From an uncultured Marvinbryantia sp. (GTDB lineage: Bacteria > Bacillota > Clostridia > Lachnospirales > Lachnospiraceae), in the NCBI GenBank assembly GCA_934394985.1, contig CAKRRF010000008.1, positions 1-64,000 of the forward strand: a stretch of 64,000 bases of DNA, in the 5' to 3' direction. The notes beneath the pieces were generated by a model. That model saw nothing but the letters and a program-made list of their open reading frames with translations, was not told the DNA's origin and did not search any database. The position numbers were made by a program, and so were the translations under genes. Positions 52,937 to 61,911 of this stretch are shown one piece after another. Position 1 is the first letter of the stretch; every line of letters begins with the position of its first letter.

Positions 52937-54460
52937 GTGCGAGGAGTAGAAACAAGAATACAGGAGATTCGTCATGCTATTTTTACGGAAGTGGCAAAAA
53001 TGGCGTATGACACAAAGAGTCCTGCGGTAAAGACTGTGGAAGAGATACCCTATCACATTATACCGGGAGAGGTCGGCAGTTTTCGAAGCGATGTTTTTCT
53101 GGAACGGGCTATCGTAGGAGAACGGGTGCGGCTGGCCATGGGACTGCCCTGCAGAGATGCAACAGAGCATGCACCGATATCAGATAATATTGAACTGGCA
53201 GATAAGCCAGAGACGTATTATACGCCACCATTGATCAATGTGATCAAATTTGCCTGCAATGGCTGTCAGGAAAAAAGAGTACTGGTAACAGATGGATGTC
53301 AGGGCTGTCTGGCACATCCATGTGTGGAGATTTGTCCGAAAGGGGCGATTACTCTAGACCGGACAAACGGCCGCTCAGTGATCGATCAGAAAAAGTGCGT
53401 GAAATGTGGCAGATGTGCAGATGTGTGTTCGTATCATGCCATTATTGTGCAGGAACGACCATGTGCAGCAGCCTGTGGAATGGACGCAATCCGTTCTGAT
53501 AAGAACGGAAAAGCAGAGATTGATTATGAAAAATGTGTATCCTGTGGACAGTGTCTGGTGAATTGTCCATTTGGAGCGATTTCGGATAAATCCCAGATTT
53601 TCCAGGTTATCCGTGCCATCCAGTCAGGTGAGCAGGTATATGCGGCACTGGCACCGGCATTTGTGGGACAGTTTGGGGCAAAGGTAACGCCAGGAAAACT
53701 TCGGGCAGCCATGAAAGAGCTTGGATTTGCTGATGTATTTGAAGTGGCAGTCGGAGCAGATCTCTGCGCCGAACAGGAAGCGGAAGATTTTATAAAAGAG
53801 GTTCCGGAAAAACTGCCATTTATGGCGACATCATGTTGTCCGGCATGGTCTGTTATGGCAAAAAAGCTGTTCCCGGATTATGCAAACTGTATTTCTATGG
53901 CGCTGACACCAATGACTTTGACAGCGCGACTGATTAAAAAGCATAATAAAAATGCGAAAGTTGTTTTTATTGGTCCATGTGCAGCAAAAAAGTTGGAAGC
54001 TATGCGTAAATCAGTAAAGAGTGAAGTGGACTTTGTGCTGACATTTGAAGAAATGACGGGAATCTTTGCAGCAAAAAATATAAAAGTGGAATTACTGGAA
54101 GAAGATCCGGAAGGTGTCAGTGATGCATCCGCTGATGGACGAAATTTTGCGGTATCTGGTGGTGTGGCAAAGGCAGTGGAAAATGTCATACATGAGAAAT
54201 ACCCGGATATGGAAGTGAAGATTGCCAATGCAGAAGGTCTGAAGGAATGCAGAAAGCTCCTGACTGTGGCAAAAGCAGGAAAGTATAACGGATATCTTTT
54301 GGAAGGGATGGCCTGTCCGGGAGGATGCGTAGCAGGAGCAGGAACGATGCAGTCTATAAAAAAATCGCAGGTTGCAGTGAATAAATATGCGTCTACAGCA
54401 ACTCATAAGGTCGCCAGTGAAACGGAATATGTCAAAGAACTGGAAAAACTGGTGGATTAG
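52937..54460 (+). CDS. [FeFe]-hydrogenase-family protein, group B type
   Basis: 507 aa. An N-terminal region with a CNGC...CQGC cluster site (107-124), three further ferredoxin-like Cys sets (about 129-133, 154-164, 176-210), then the H-cluster domain: L1 TSCCPAW (Cys300, Cys301), L2 GPCAAKK (Cys348), L3 EGMACPGGC (Cys460, Cys464). The relaxed L2 (GPC not MPC) and PAW are those of group B monomeric enzymes, so H2 production or ferredoxin-linked turnover is likely but not certain. GTG start after AGGAGG. Only 13 bp before a transporter operon. Confidence 0.88.
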   Translation: MRGVETRIQEIRHAIFTEVAKMAYDTKSPAVKTVEEIPYHIIPGEVGSFRSDVFLERAIVGERVRLAMGLPCRDATEHAPISDNIELADKPETYYTPPLINVIKFACNGCQEKRVLVTDGCQGCLAHPCVEICPKGAITLDRTNGRSVIDQKKCVKCGRCADVCSYHAIIVQERPCAAACGMDAIRSDKNGKAEIDYEKCVSCGQCLVNCPFGAISDKSQIFQVIRAIQSGEQVYAALAPAFVGQFGAKVTPGKLRAAMKELGFADVFEVAVGADLCAEQEAEDFIKEVPEKLPFMATSCCPAWSVMAKKLFPDYANCISMALTPMTLTARLIKKHNKNAKVVFIGPCAAKKLEAMRKSVKSEVDFVLTFEEMTGIFAAKNIKVELLEEDPEGVSDASADGRNFAVSGGVAKAVENVIHEKYPDMEVKIANAEGLKECRKLLTVAKAGKYNGYLLEGMACPGGCVAGAGTMQSIKKSQVAVNKYASTATHKVASETEYVKELEKLVD

Positions 54461-54473
54461 AGGAGACGGCAAA

Positions 54474-55475
54474 ATGAACAGAAAAAAGAGCATTGGAAGA
54501 GATGGGCTGCTGACAGCTGTGGCAGTGAGCAGTATGATAATCTGGAATGGGATGAGTGCCATGGCGGAAGATGCTGTGACGATCATGGCATTAAAAGGTC
54601 CGACTGCAATGGGGATGGTTTCATTTATGAAGCAGTCAGATCAGGGAGAGATCACCGATGAGGAGTACAAGTTTCAGATAGCGGCTTCTCCGGATGAGGT
54701 AACACCGGCAATTGTACAGGGAACAGCAGATATTGCAGCAGTTCCGGCAAATCTTGCCAGTGTGCTCTATCAGAAAACAGATGGTGGAGTACAGGTGCTT
54801 ACGATCAATACGCTGGGTGTATTATATCTGGTGGAAAACGGAACGCAAATTCAGGATATTTCTGACCTGAAAGGAAAAACGATTTATGCCAGTGGAAAAG
54901 GCGCCACACCGGAATATGCCTTAAACTATATTTTAAAGGAAAATGGTCTGACACCCGGAGAAGATGTACAGATTGAGTGGAAAAGTGAGCATACGGAATG
55001 CGTGGCGGCACTGACAGAGCATAAAGATGCAATTGCTTTGCTTCCACAGCCATTTGTGACTACCGCACAGAGCAAACATGAATCTCTGCGTGTGGCGCTG
55101 GATCTGACGGAAGAATGGGACAGCATCCAGGAAAAGAATGGAGGAAACAGCAGTCTGGTGACAGGAGTGACAGTTGTGAGAACAGAGTTTGCCTTGGAAT
55201 ATCCGGAGATAGTGGAAGATTTTCTGGAACGCTATCAGGAGTCGGCTGATTATGTAAATGCCCATACCGAAGAAGCAGCAGAACTGATCGGTGATTACGA
55301 CATTGTCCCGGAAGCAATTGCGAAAAAAGCACTTCCGGCATGTAATATCGTATATATAGACGGAAGTGAGATGAAAGAAAAGCTTTCCGGTTATCTGGAA
55401 GTTCTGGAGCAGGAAAATCCGCAGTCTGTAGGCGGAGCACTTCCGGAAGATGATTTCTATTATGATGCAGAATAA
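54474..55475 (+). CDS. NitT/TauT-type ABC substrate-binding protein
   Basis: 333 aa. Signal peptide ends near residue 28 (AMA-ED). The NMT1/SsuA-like fold shows LKGPTAMGMVSFM, TADIAAVPANLASVLYQK and LKGKTIYASGKGATPEYALNYIL. Such proteins bind sulfonates, nitrate or pyrimidine precursors. ATG at 54474 after GAGGAGA. Ligand unknown. Confidence 0.87.
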   Translation: MNRKKSIGRDGLLTAVAVSSMIIWNGMSAMAEDAVTIMALKGPTAMGMVSFMKQSDQGEITDEEYKFQIAASPDEVTPAIVQGTADIAAVPANLASVLYQKTDGGVQVLTINTLGVLYLVENGTQIQDISDLKGKTIYASGKGATPEYALNYILKENGLTPGEDVQIEWKSEHTECVAALTEHKDAIALLPQPFVTTAQSKHESLRVALDLTEEWDSIQEKNGGNSSLVTGVTVVRTEFALEYPEIVEDFLERYQESADYVNAHTEEAAELIGDYDIVPEAIAKKALPACNIVYIDGSEMKEKLSGYLEVLEQENPQSVGGALPEDDFYYDAE

Positions 55476-56868
55476 AAGAAAAAAACCAGGTAAAATGTGC
55501 TGGTGGGCAGTTGTGTTCTGGCTGCTGGCATGGCAGATATTGAGTATGTGGATTGGACAGGAGATACTGATGGTATCTCCTGTTACTACAGGAAAAAGAC
55601 TGATCTGGCTGATTTGTGATGTCCGGTTCTGGAAAATTGTCCTACATTCAACGATACGAATCATGGGAGGATTTTTACTGGGAATTTTTGCCGGAAGTGG
55701 CGTAGCAGTGCTGGCGTTTCAATATAAAAGGATAGAAGAACTGTGTTATCCTATGATATGTGTGATGAAAACAACTCCGGTAGCATCTGTGATTATTTTG
55801 TTATTAATGTGGATATCTTCAGGAAATCTGTCTGTATGCATTGTGTTTCTGATGACATTTCCGATATTATACACGAATGTATTGGAAGGACTGCAGCATC
55901 TGAGCCCAAAATTGAATGAAATGGCGGAGGTGTTTGAGCTTCCTGTCTGGGTAAGGCTGAGATGGATCGAAATTCCTCAGCTGATGCCTTATATAAAAGC
56001 CGGCTGTGTGCTTGGAATCGGACTGGCGTGGAAGGCAGGAACGGCGGCAGAAGTAATCGGGATTGCAGATGGGACGATTGGGGAAATGCTGTATCAGGCT
56101 AAGATTTATCTGGAAACAGCAGATTTGCTGGCATGGACGGTTATGATTCTTGTGCTGAGTTACGTGTTTGAGAAAGTGTTTCTTGGAATGCTGGATCTGG
56201 CAGGAGAAAGAATGAAAAGAATGCAGATATCAGAATCCAGAAGAGCGAATAAGAGAAAAAACATATCGGAAGAAGAACAGGTAGCACAGCAGGATATTGT
56301 GTTGGATCACCTGCGTAAAAGCTATGGGGATCATCACGTAATTCAGGATCTGTCACAGATATTTCCGTGTGGACAGATAACCTGTATCATGGCTCCGTCC
56401 GGCTCTGGAAAGACCACATTGCTTCGACTGCTTATGGGACTGGAGACACCGGATAGCGGAAGCATAGGAGGTATGGATGGGCGAAAGAAAAGTGCTGTTT
56501 TTCAGGAACAGATTTTTGGTGAGGATCTGAGTGTCTATGCCAATATTCGGATTGTGCGAAAAAGAAAACTCTTTGAGCCGGAAAAGCAGGAATACGAAAA
56601 AATCAAAGAAGAATTGGAAAAAGTCGGTTTGTCTGAATGCATAGATCAGAAGATAAAAGAACTATCTTTTGGGATGCGGCAGAGAGTGGCACTGGTGAGA
56701 GCGTTCTATGCAGACTGGGATGTGCTCTTTCTGGATGAGCCATTTCACGGTCTGGATAAAAGTACCAGAGAACTGGTAATGGAATATACCAAAAGAAAGT
56801 GCAGTGGGAAACAAGTGCTGTTTGTCACACATGATGCAGAAGAAAAGAAACTGGTCATCGGAAAATGA
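55450..56868 (+). CDS. Fused ABC permease-ATPase (NitT/TauT type)
   Basis: 472 aa single chain. Residues 1-250 hold a six-helix BPD_transp_1 permease with the EAA loop LNEMAEVFELP...RWIEIPQLMPYIKAG; residues 280-472 hold an ATPase with Walker A APSGSGKTT, signature LSFGMRQRVALVRAF, Walker B VLFLDEPF and a terminal H-loop THD. Normally these are two genes. The ATPase lacks the usual C-terminal extension. Starts at 55450 or at ATG 55462/55465; it overlaps the binding-protein gene by up to 26 bp. Probably homodimeric. Confidence 0.88.
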   Translation: MISIMMQNKRKKPGKMCWWAVVFWLLAWQILSMWIGQEILMVSPVTTGKRLIWLICDVRFWKIVLHSTIRIMGGFLLGIFAGSGVAVLAFQYKRIEELCYPMICVMKTTPVASVIILLLMWISSGNLSVCIVFLMTFPILYTNVLEGLQHLSPKLNEMAEVFELPVWVRLRWIEIPQLMPYIKAGCVLGIGLAWKAGTAAEVIGIADGTIGEMLYQAKIYLETADLLAWTVMILVLSYVFEKVFLGMLDLAGERMKRMQISESRRANKRKNISEEEQVAQQDIVLDHLRKSYGDHHVIQDLSQIFPCGQITCIMAPSGSGKTTLLRLLMGLETPDSGSIGGMDGRKKSAVFQEQIFGEDLSVYANIRIVRKRKLFEPEKQEYEKIKEELEKVGLSECIDQKIKELSFGMRQRVALVRAFYADWDVLFLDEPFHGLDKSTRELVMEYTKRKCSGKQVLFVTHDAEEKKLVIGK

Positions 56869-56884
56869 TGGCCAGTTTTTTTAA
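56848..56884 (+). terminator. Terminator after the fused transporter gene
   Basis: AAACTGGTCATC (56848-56859) pairs with GATGGCCAGTTT (56868-56879), one wobble, T run follows; the stop codon lies within it. Confidence 0.85.
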
Positions 56885-57068
56885 ATCATAGATAAAGAAT
56901 GTGGTGGCAGAACCGGAGGATGGTATCGAATAAAGATACGATTCTTTTTTGATGAATGATAAGTTCCGTTTTAGATAAATTCGTATCTGATTCATTCCGA
57001 AAAGGAGTAGCCAGTCATGAGAATAATTTGTATAATTAGTATAAATATCCGGTTGGGAGATGAAAAAA

Positions 57069-57911
57069 ATGGAAAAATTGACGAATCTTCATGGGCAATT
57101 ACTGGAAGGTTGTATCTGGGATGAGTGTTCCGAGAAGTTATATTTTGTAGATATTGAATGCCGAAAAATATACTGTCTCAGCCCGGATTGTGAAATCCTG
57201 AACCAGATGGAGCTGCCGGACTATGTCAGCGACCTTGTGCTGAAAAAGGATGGGACTTTAATCGCTGCATTGCCGGATGGCCTGTATCATGTGGATTTTG
57301 ACAAACGGACAGCAGAAAAAGTCATGGAAAGCTGTCTGCCAGATGGCATCCGTTACAACGATGGCAAATGCGATCCGAAAGGACGCTTATGGCTTGGCAG
57401 TATGGCCATGGCGCAGGATGAATCGGCACCTCATGCAGGCGCATTATTTTGTATCGAAAAAGATCAGATCAAGACGATTTATTCTGGATTTACCATACCG
57501 AACGGTCTGGCATGGGATACGAAAAAAGCATTGTTTTATCATGTGGATACGGCAACGGATAAGGTGGATCGTTATCGGATGACAGAGGATGGACGGATTA
57601 CGGAGAAGAGGACAGCCATTGATTTGAAGAAGGAAAAAGGCTCGCCGGATGGCATGTGCATGGACAGTGAAGGACATCTGTGGATTGCCATGTGGGGCGG
57701 ATATCAGGTGATCTGCGCGGATCCGACCACCGGAGAAGTGTTAAAGAGAATTCCTGTGCCGGATGCCAATGTCAGCTGCTGCTGTTTTGGGGGAAAGAGC
57801 AAAACACAGCTCTATATTACAACTGCAAGAGATGACACTGGCAATGGCGGAGAGCTATATGTAGAAGAGATGCAGATAACAGGAGGCGAAGTGTACAGAT
57901 ATGGGGATTAG
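57069..57911 (+). CDS. SMP-30/gluconolactonase-family sugar lactonase
   Basis: 280 aa six-bladed beta-propeller. Metal ligands: Glu of LLEGCIWDE (about residue 14), Asn in the IRYNDGKCDPKGRLWLGS stretch, Asn in the IPNGLAWD blade and Asp in KGSPDGMCMD. It opens an aldonolactone to the acid. ATG at 57069 is preferred (GGGAG at 9 nt) to the ATG at 57060. It overlaps the dehydrogenase gene by 11 bp, so the lactone formed by that enzyme is its likely substrate. Confidence 0.9.
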   Translation: MEKLTNLHGQLLEGCIWDECSEKLYFVDIECRKIYCLSPDCEILNQMELPDYVSDLVLKKDGTLIAALPDGLYHVDFDKRTAEKVMESCLPDGIRYNDGKCDPKGRLWLGSMAMAQDESAPHAGALFCIEKDQIKTIYSGFTIPNGLAWDTKKALFYHVDTATDKVDRYRMTEDGRITEKRTAIDLKKEKGSPDGMCMDSEGHLWIAMWGGYQVICADPTTGEVLKRIPVPDANVSCCCFGGKSKTQLYITTARDDTGNGGELYVEEMQITGGEVYRYGD

Positions 57912-58668
57912 GAAGACAGCACTGGTAACAGGCGCAGCAAAAGGGATTGGAAGGCAGATTGCTTACTGTATGGCAGAGGCAGGCTATAATGTCATTGTGA
58001 ATTATCACAGCAACAAAGCAGCAGCCGAAGAACTATGCAGGGAAATGGAAAAGTTTGGTGTGCAGACCATGACAGTATATGCTGATATGGGAAAGGTTTC
58101 TGATATTGAAGAAATGTACCGACAGGTATTTGAAGTCTTTCCGGTGGTAGATGTACTGGTGAACAATGCAGGAATCAGCAGTGAAGTGTATTTCCTGGAT
58201 GCTACCGAAGAGATGTTTGATCAGATGACCGCGATTGACTGGAAGGGCGTCTACTTCAGCAGCCAGATCGCAGCAAAGAAGATGATTGAACAGAAGGTGA
58301 AGGGGACAATTATCAATCTTTCATCAAATCAGATCAACGGATGCTGGCCGAGAGCCACCATTTATGCACCGAATAAAGCGGCTATTTCCAAATTTACTAA
58401 GAATGCAGCTATGGAGTTATCACTGCACGGCATTCGTATGGTAGCAATTGCACCGGGTTATACCGATGTGGGATGGGAGCCGGGAGATATCCGTTTGAAA
58501 GCGGCAGAAAGACTGCCGTTTGGCAGATTTGCAACGACCACAGAGATTGCAAAAGGAGTCGTATATCTGGCATCGGAAGAAGCGGCCTATATTACAGGAA
58601 CCACACTGGTGATGGATGGCGGCGCTACCCTTCCGGTAGTTGCAGCCAATGATTTCGTGGAGGATTAA
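57901..58668 (+). CDS. Short-chain dehydrogenase, probable aldose dehydrogenase
   Basis: 255 aa classical SDR. Cofactor loop TGAAKGIG (about 10-17), NNAG (about 88-91), Ser in NLSSNQ, Tyr-x-x-x-Lys in YAPNK. An acidic Asp after the Rossmann strand is absent (NYHSN), leaving NAD versus NADP open. Placed between lactonase and dehydratase, it would oxidise a sugar to its lactone. Confidence 0.88.
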   Translation: MGIRKTALVTGAAKGIGRQIAYCMAEAGYNVIVNYHSNKAAAEELCREMEKFGVQTMTVYADMGKVSDIEEMYRQVFEVFPVVDVLVNNAGISSEVYFLDATEEMFDQMTAIDWKGVYFSSQIAAKKMIEQKVKGTIINLSSNQINGCWPRATIYAPNKAAISKFTKNAAMELSLHGIRMVAIAPGYTDVGWEPGDIRLKAAERLPFGRFATTTEIAKGVVYLASEEAAYITGTTLVMDGGATLPVVAANDFVED

Positions 58669-58671
58669 GCA

Positions 58672-60342
58672 ATGAGCGAATATTATAACAGTTTGCTGCA
58701 GGGAGATAAAGGCGCATTAAAAAGAGCACTGTACAAGGCGATGGGGTTTACGGATGAAGCTCTTGGCAAACCGTTGATCGCGATCGTGAATACCTACACC
58801 AATGCCACACCGGGACATTACAACATCAATGAACTGTGTGAGCAGGCTAAGAAAGGCATCGAGGCAGCGGGAGGAACGGCCATGACATTTGGAGATATTG
58901 CTCCATGTGATGGAATCGCAGAAGGACATGAGGGTATGCGTTACATTCTGCCATCCAGAGATCTGATTGCTTCAACCGTAGAATGTATGGTTCGTGCGCA
59001 CCGTTTTGACGGACTTGTTTTGCTGGGATCCTGTGACAAAATTGTACCGGGACTTCTGATGGCAGCAGCCAGACTGGATATTCCGGCGGTATTTTGTAAC
59101 AGTGGTCCGATGATGCCGGCCTGTTATAAAGGAAAACATTACGATGGAAATATTGTGACAGAAGCCGTTGGCTGGAAGCAGCGCGGCGAGATAGATGAAG
59201 AGGAATTCCGTAAGATTGAGAATCTGGCAGAGCCGTGTGCAGGCTCCTGTGCCATGCTTGGAACCGCAAACACTATGGGATGTCTGGCAGAGGCAATGGG
59301 CATGAGCCTTCCGGGAAGTGCGGTGATTCCTGCTGTTTATGCAAAACGACTTCAGATGGCATATGAGACAGGACGGGCAGTCATGGGACTGGTGAAAAAA
59401 GGCATTACAGCCAGACAGGTGATGACAAAAGAAGCAATTGAAAATGCGATTATGGTGCTGATGGCCATGGGTGGTTCTACCAATGGGATCATGCATCTGC
59501 AGGCAATTCATAAAGAAGTAGGTCTGGGCCATCTTCCACTGGAAGTCTTTGACCGTTTCAGCAAGCGGATTCCACAGATTGCTTCCGTTTATCCGGCATC
59601 TCCATATGATATGGTGGACTTTTATGAAGCAGGTGGAGTACCTGGGGTGATGAAAGAACTGGAACCGCTTCTTCACGGAGACTGTATCACAGCCAGTGGA
59701 AAGACGGTAAAAGAGAATCTTCAGCATACAGAGTATTCCACATTCCGGGAGGTAATCCGCACTGTGGCAGAACCATTCCATTCGGATGGAGGTGTAGCGA
59801 TTCTGACCGGTAATCTGGCACCACTTGGAGCCGTGGTAAAGCCGGCAGCGATCCCGGAACATCTGATGACTGTGACTGGGAAAGCCAAAGTATATCAAAG
59901 CGAGCAGGAAGCCTGTGAGGCAATTCTGGCCGGAGAGGTACAGCCAAATACCATGGTAGTTCTTCGTTATGAAGGACCAAAGGGAGGACCGGGGATGCCG
60001 GAGATGTATCGTCCGATGAAGTGTCTGGAAGGAATGAATCTGTCGGACAGCTGTACGATTGTCACAGATGGAAGATTCTCCGGATCCAACCGGGGATGCT
60101 TTGTGGGACATATCTCACCGGAAGCATACGAAGGCGGCAATCTGGCACTGGTAGAAGATGGAGATGAAATCACCATTGATGTGCCGAATCGCAAGATCAC
60201 CCTCCACGTAAGCGATGAGGAACTGGAAAAAAGAAGAACGTTATGGAAGCCGGTGGAAAAGCAACTTCCGGATGGTTACCTTAATATATATCGAAAAATC
60301 ACAAAATCTGCGGCAGAAGGCGCCGTGATGGAAATGGAGTAA
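58672..60342 (+). CDS. IlvD/Edd-family dehydratase (sugar acid dehydratase)
   Basis: 556 aa. Fe-S cysteines in PCDGIAEG, GSCDKIVPG and EPCAGSCAMLG; DGRFSG near the C-terminus. Branched-chain IlvD, phosphogluconate dehydratase and pentonate/hexonate dehydratases share this fold; context with SDR and lactonase favours an aldonic acid. Product would be a 2-keto-3-deoxy acid. ATG 4 bp after the SDR stop. Confidence 0.9.
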   Translation: MSEYYNSLLQGDKGALKRALYKAMGFTDEALGKPLIAIVNTYTNATPGHYNINELCEQAKKGIEAAGGTAMTFGDIAPCDGIAEGHEGMRYILPSRDLIASTVECMVRAHRFDGLVLLGSCDKIVPGLLMAAARLDIPAVFCNSGPMMPACYKGKHYDGNIVTEAVGWKQRGEIDEEEFRKIENLAEPCAGSCAMLGTANTMGCLAEAMGMSLPGSAVIPAVYAKRLQMAYETGRAVMGLVKKGITARQVMTKEAIENAIMVLMAMGGSTNGIMHLQAIHKEVGLGHLPLEVFDRFSKRIPQIASVYPASPYDMVDFYEAGGVPGVMKELEPLLHGDCITASGKTVKENLQHTEYSTFREVIRTVAEPFHSDGGVAILTGNLAPLGAVVKPAAIPEHLMTVTGKAKVYQSEQEACEAILAGEVQPNTMVVLRYEGPKGGPGMPEMYRPMKCLEGMNLSDSCTIVTDGRFSGSNRGCFVGHISPEAYEGGNLALVEDGDEITIDVPNRKITLHVSDEELEKRRTLWKPVEKQLPDGYLNIYRKITKSAAEGAVMEME

Positions 60343-60345
60343 AAC

Positions 60346-61035
60346 ATGATTACATGGAAAGATGACAACGAATTATTTGCGATGATGAAAAAAGAATTAT
60401 ATTCTGCAGTCATTGGCGATATCCTGGATAAGATGAATTATCGTCATCAATTTCTTCCACAGCGGATTCAGCCAATGCGTGAAGAGATGATAGTGGCCGG
60501 AAGAGCCATGCCGGTACTGGAAGCAGATGCATTTGAAGAATTGTCTGATGGACAGAATCCGATCATGAAAAAGAACTTTGGCCTGATGCTGGAAGCACTG
60601 GATGATCTGAAGGAAAATGAAGTCTATATCTGTAGTGGTTCTTCACCGAGCTATGCGCTGGTAGGAGAACTGATGTGCACCAGAATGAAGATCTTAAAAG
60701 CAGCAGGTGCAGTGGTAAATGGCTTCCACAGAGATACCAGAGGCATTCTGGAACTGAACTTCCCATGCTTCTCCTATGGAAGATACGCACAAGATCAGGG
60801 ACCAAGAGGAAAAGTCATTGATTATCGTGTGCCGATCGAGATGGATGGTGTCAGAATCAATCCTGGTGATATCATTTTCGGAGATCTGGATGGTGTTCTG
60901 GTGATTCCAAAAGAAGTGGAGACTGAAGTCATTCAGAAAGCTTACGAGAAAGCGACCGGAGAAAAGATGGTGGCGGAAGCGATCCGCGGTGGAATGAGTA
61001 CGGTAGAGTCTTTTGCAAAACATGGAATCATGTAA
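60346..61035 (+). CDS. RraA-family protein, probable 2-keto-3-deoxy acid aldolase
   Basis: 229 aa of the HMG/CHA aldolase-RraA fold. The active stretch NGFHRDTRGI carries the Arg-Asp pair that binds pyruvate and divalent metal in the aldolase branch, followed by DIIFGDLDGVLVIP. Placed 4 bp after the dehydratase, it is likely to split the 2-keto-3-deoxy acid to pyruvate and an aldehyde. RraA proper (RNase E inhibitor) is unlikely as it has a different role and context. Confidence 0.85.
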   Translation: MITWKDDNELFAMMKKELYSAVIGDILDKMNYRHQFLPQRIQPMREEMIVAGRAMPVLEADAFEELSDGQNPIMKKNFGLMLEALDDLKENEVYICSGSSPSYALVGELMCTRMKILKAAGAVVNGFHRDTRGILELNFPCFSYGRYAQDQGPRGKVIDYRVPIEMDGVRINPGDIIFGDLDGVLVIPKEVETEVIQKAYEKATGEKMVAEAIRGGMSTVESFAKHGIM

Positions 61036-61053
61036 GGGAAATGCGAAACAGAT

Positions 61054-61911
61054 ATGAATGAAATCATAAAAGATGTGCAACAGCTGCTAGAGATGCAGGA
61101 GAGCCGGATCGAGGTTCGCAAGTCCGGGACCTATCGCTTTTTGCCAAGTTACCGGTATGAATCTCACAGCCATATTGAATATGAGATCAATTATGTGCTT
61201 CATGGAAAATGTATGATGGTATTTGATAGGGAATATGTGCCGTTAAAGGCCGGAGAATGCATCTTGATCACTCCGTTTCAAAAACATGGATTTCTGGTGG
61301 ATGCAAAAAGTGGATGCAAGATTCAGCAGACAGAGATGAGCATTCAAATCCCTCAGGAAATGGAGAATGTGTTTACTTTTTGCAAGCGTGACTGCAGTTA
61401 TCAGGTATTAAGTGACTGCGAAGATCTGGTGCCGGTTATGGAACAGATCGCTCGATTCTATCGTGCAGACAGGGAAGAATATGGTCAAACGCTGCTGCAT
61501 CTGGCAGTACTGCAACTGGTAGTGGCACTTGGGTATCACGGAAAGGAAACGGATACTTCTGCATCTGGTATTCGAAATGAAAAGATTCGGGAGATTCTGA
61601 AATTTATTCAGGAGCATTACCAGGAGCCATTGCAGATCGAGGATCTGGCTGCCAGACAGGGCATCAGTTCCCGTTTCCTGCGCCGGTATTTCACACAGGA
61701 AATCGGGATGTCCTGCCTGGACTACATACAGGCCCTTCGCCTGAACAAGGCAAAAGAATTGCTGTGGGAGACTTCTAAAAGCGTCACAGAGATCGCACTT
61801 GAGACAGGATATGGAACGCCACAGTATTTCAGCCGGATTTTCCGGCAGGAGATCGGAATGACACCATCAGAGTATCGTAGCAGCTGGAAAGAAAAAGTCA
61901 GTGGATCGTAA
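61054..61911 (+). CDS. AraC-family regulator with cupin domain
   Basis: 285 aa. N-terminal cupin (about 20-110; SHSHIEYEINYVLHGK metal-like His), C-terminal double HTH (about 180-280) with IQEHYQEPLQIEDLA and GYGTPQYFSRIFRQEIG. Sugar-responsive activator, 19 bp after the RraA gene. Its probable targets include the ABC transporter promoter at 63100-63165. It ends 14 bp inside the convergent epimerase gene. Confidence 0.9.
   Translation: MNEIIKDVQQLLEMQESRIEVRKSGTYRFLPSYRYESHSHIEYEINYVLHGKCMMVFDREYVPLKAGECILITPFQKHGFLVDAKSGCKIQQTEMSIQIPQEMENVFTFCKRDCSYQVLSDCEDLVPVMEQIARFYRADREEYGQTLLHLAVLQLVVALGYHGKETDTSASGIRNEKIREILKFIQEHYQEPLQIEDLAARQGISSRFLRRYFTQEIGMSCLDYIQALRLNKAKELLWETSKSVTEIALETGYGTPQYFSRIFRQEIGMTPSEYRSSWKEKVSGS

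Noticed and set aside
56900..56950. Terminator or attenuator hairpin GTATC/GATAC near 56922 before TTTTTT
   Set aside because: The stem is only five pairs and other bases do not extend it, so it is too weak to call.
57017..57127. Small open frame (MRIICIISINIRLG...) with an AAGGAG upstream, overlapping the lactonase start
   Set aside because: It runs into the lactonase gene in another frame and its composition is that of an AT-rich promoter; no conserved feature supports it.
60346..61035. RraA as RNase E activity regulator
   Set aside because: The gene lies inside a sugar-acid operon and keeps the Arg-Asp aldolase residues.
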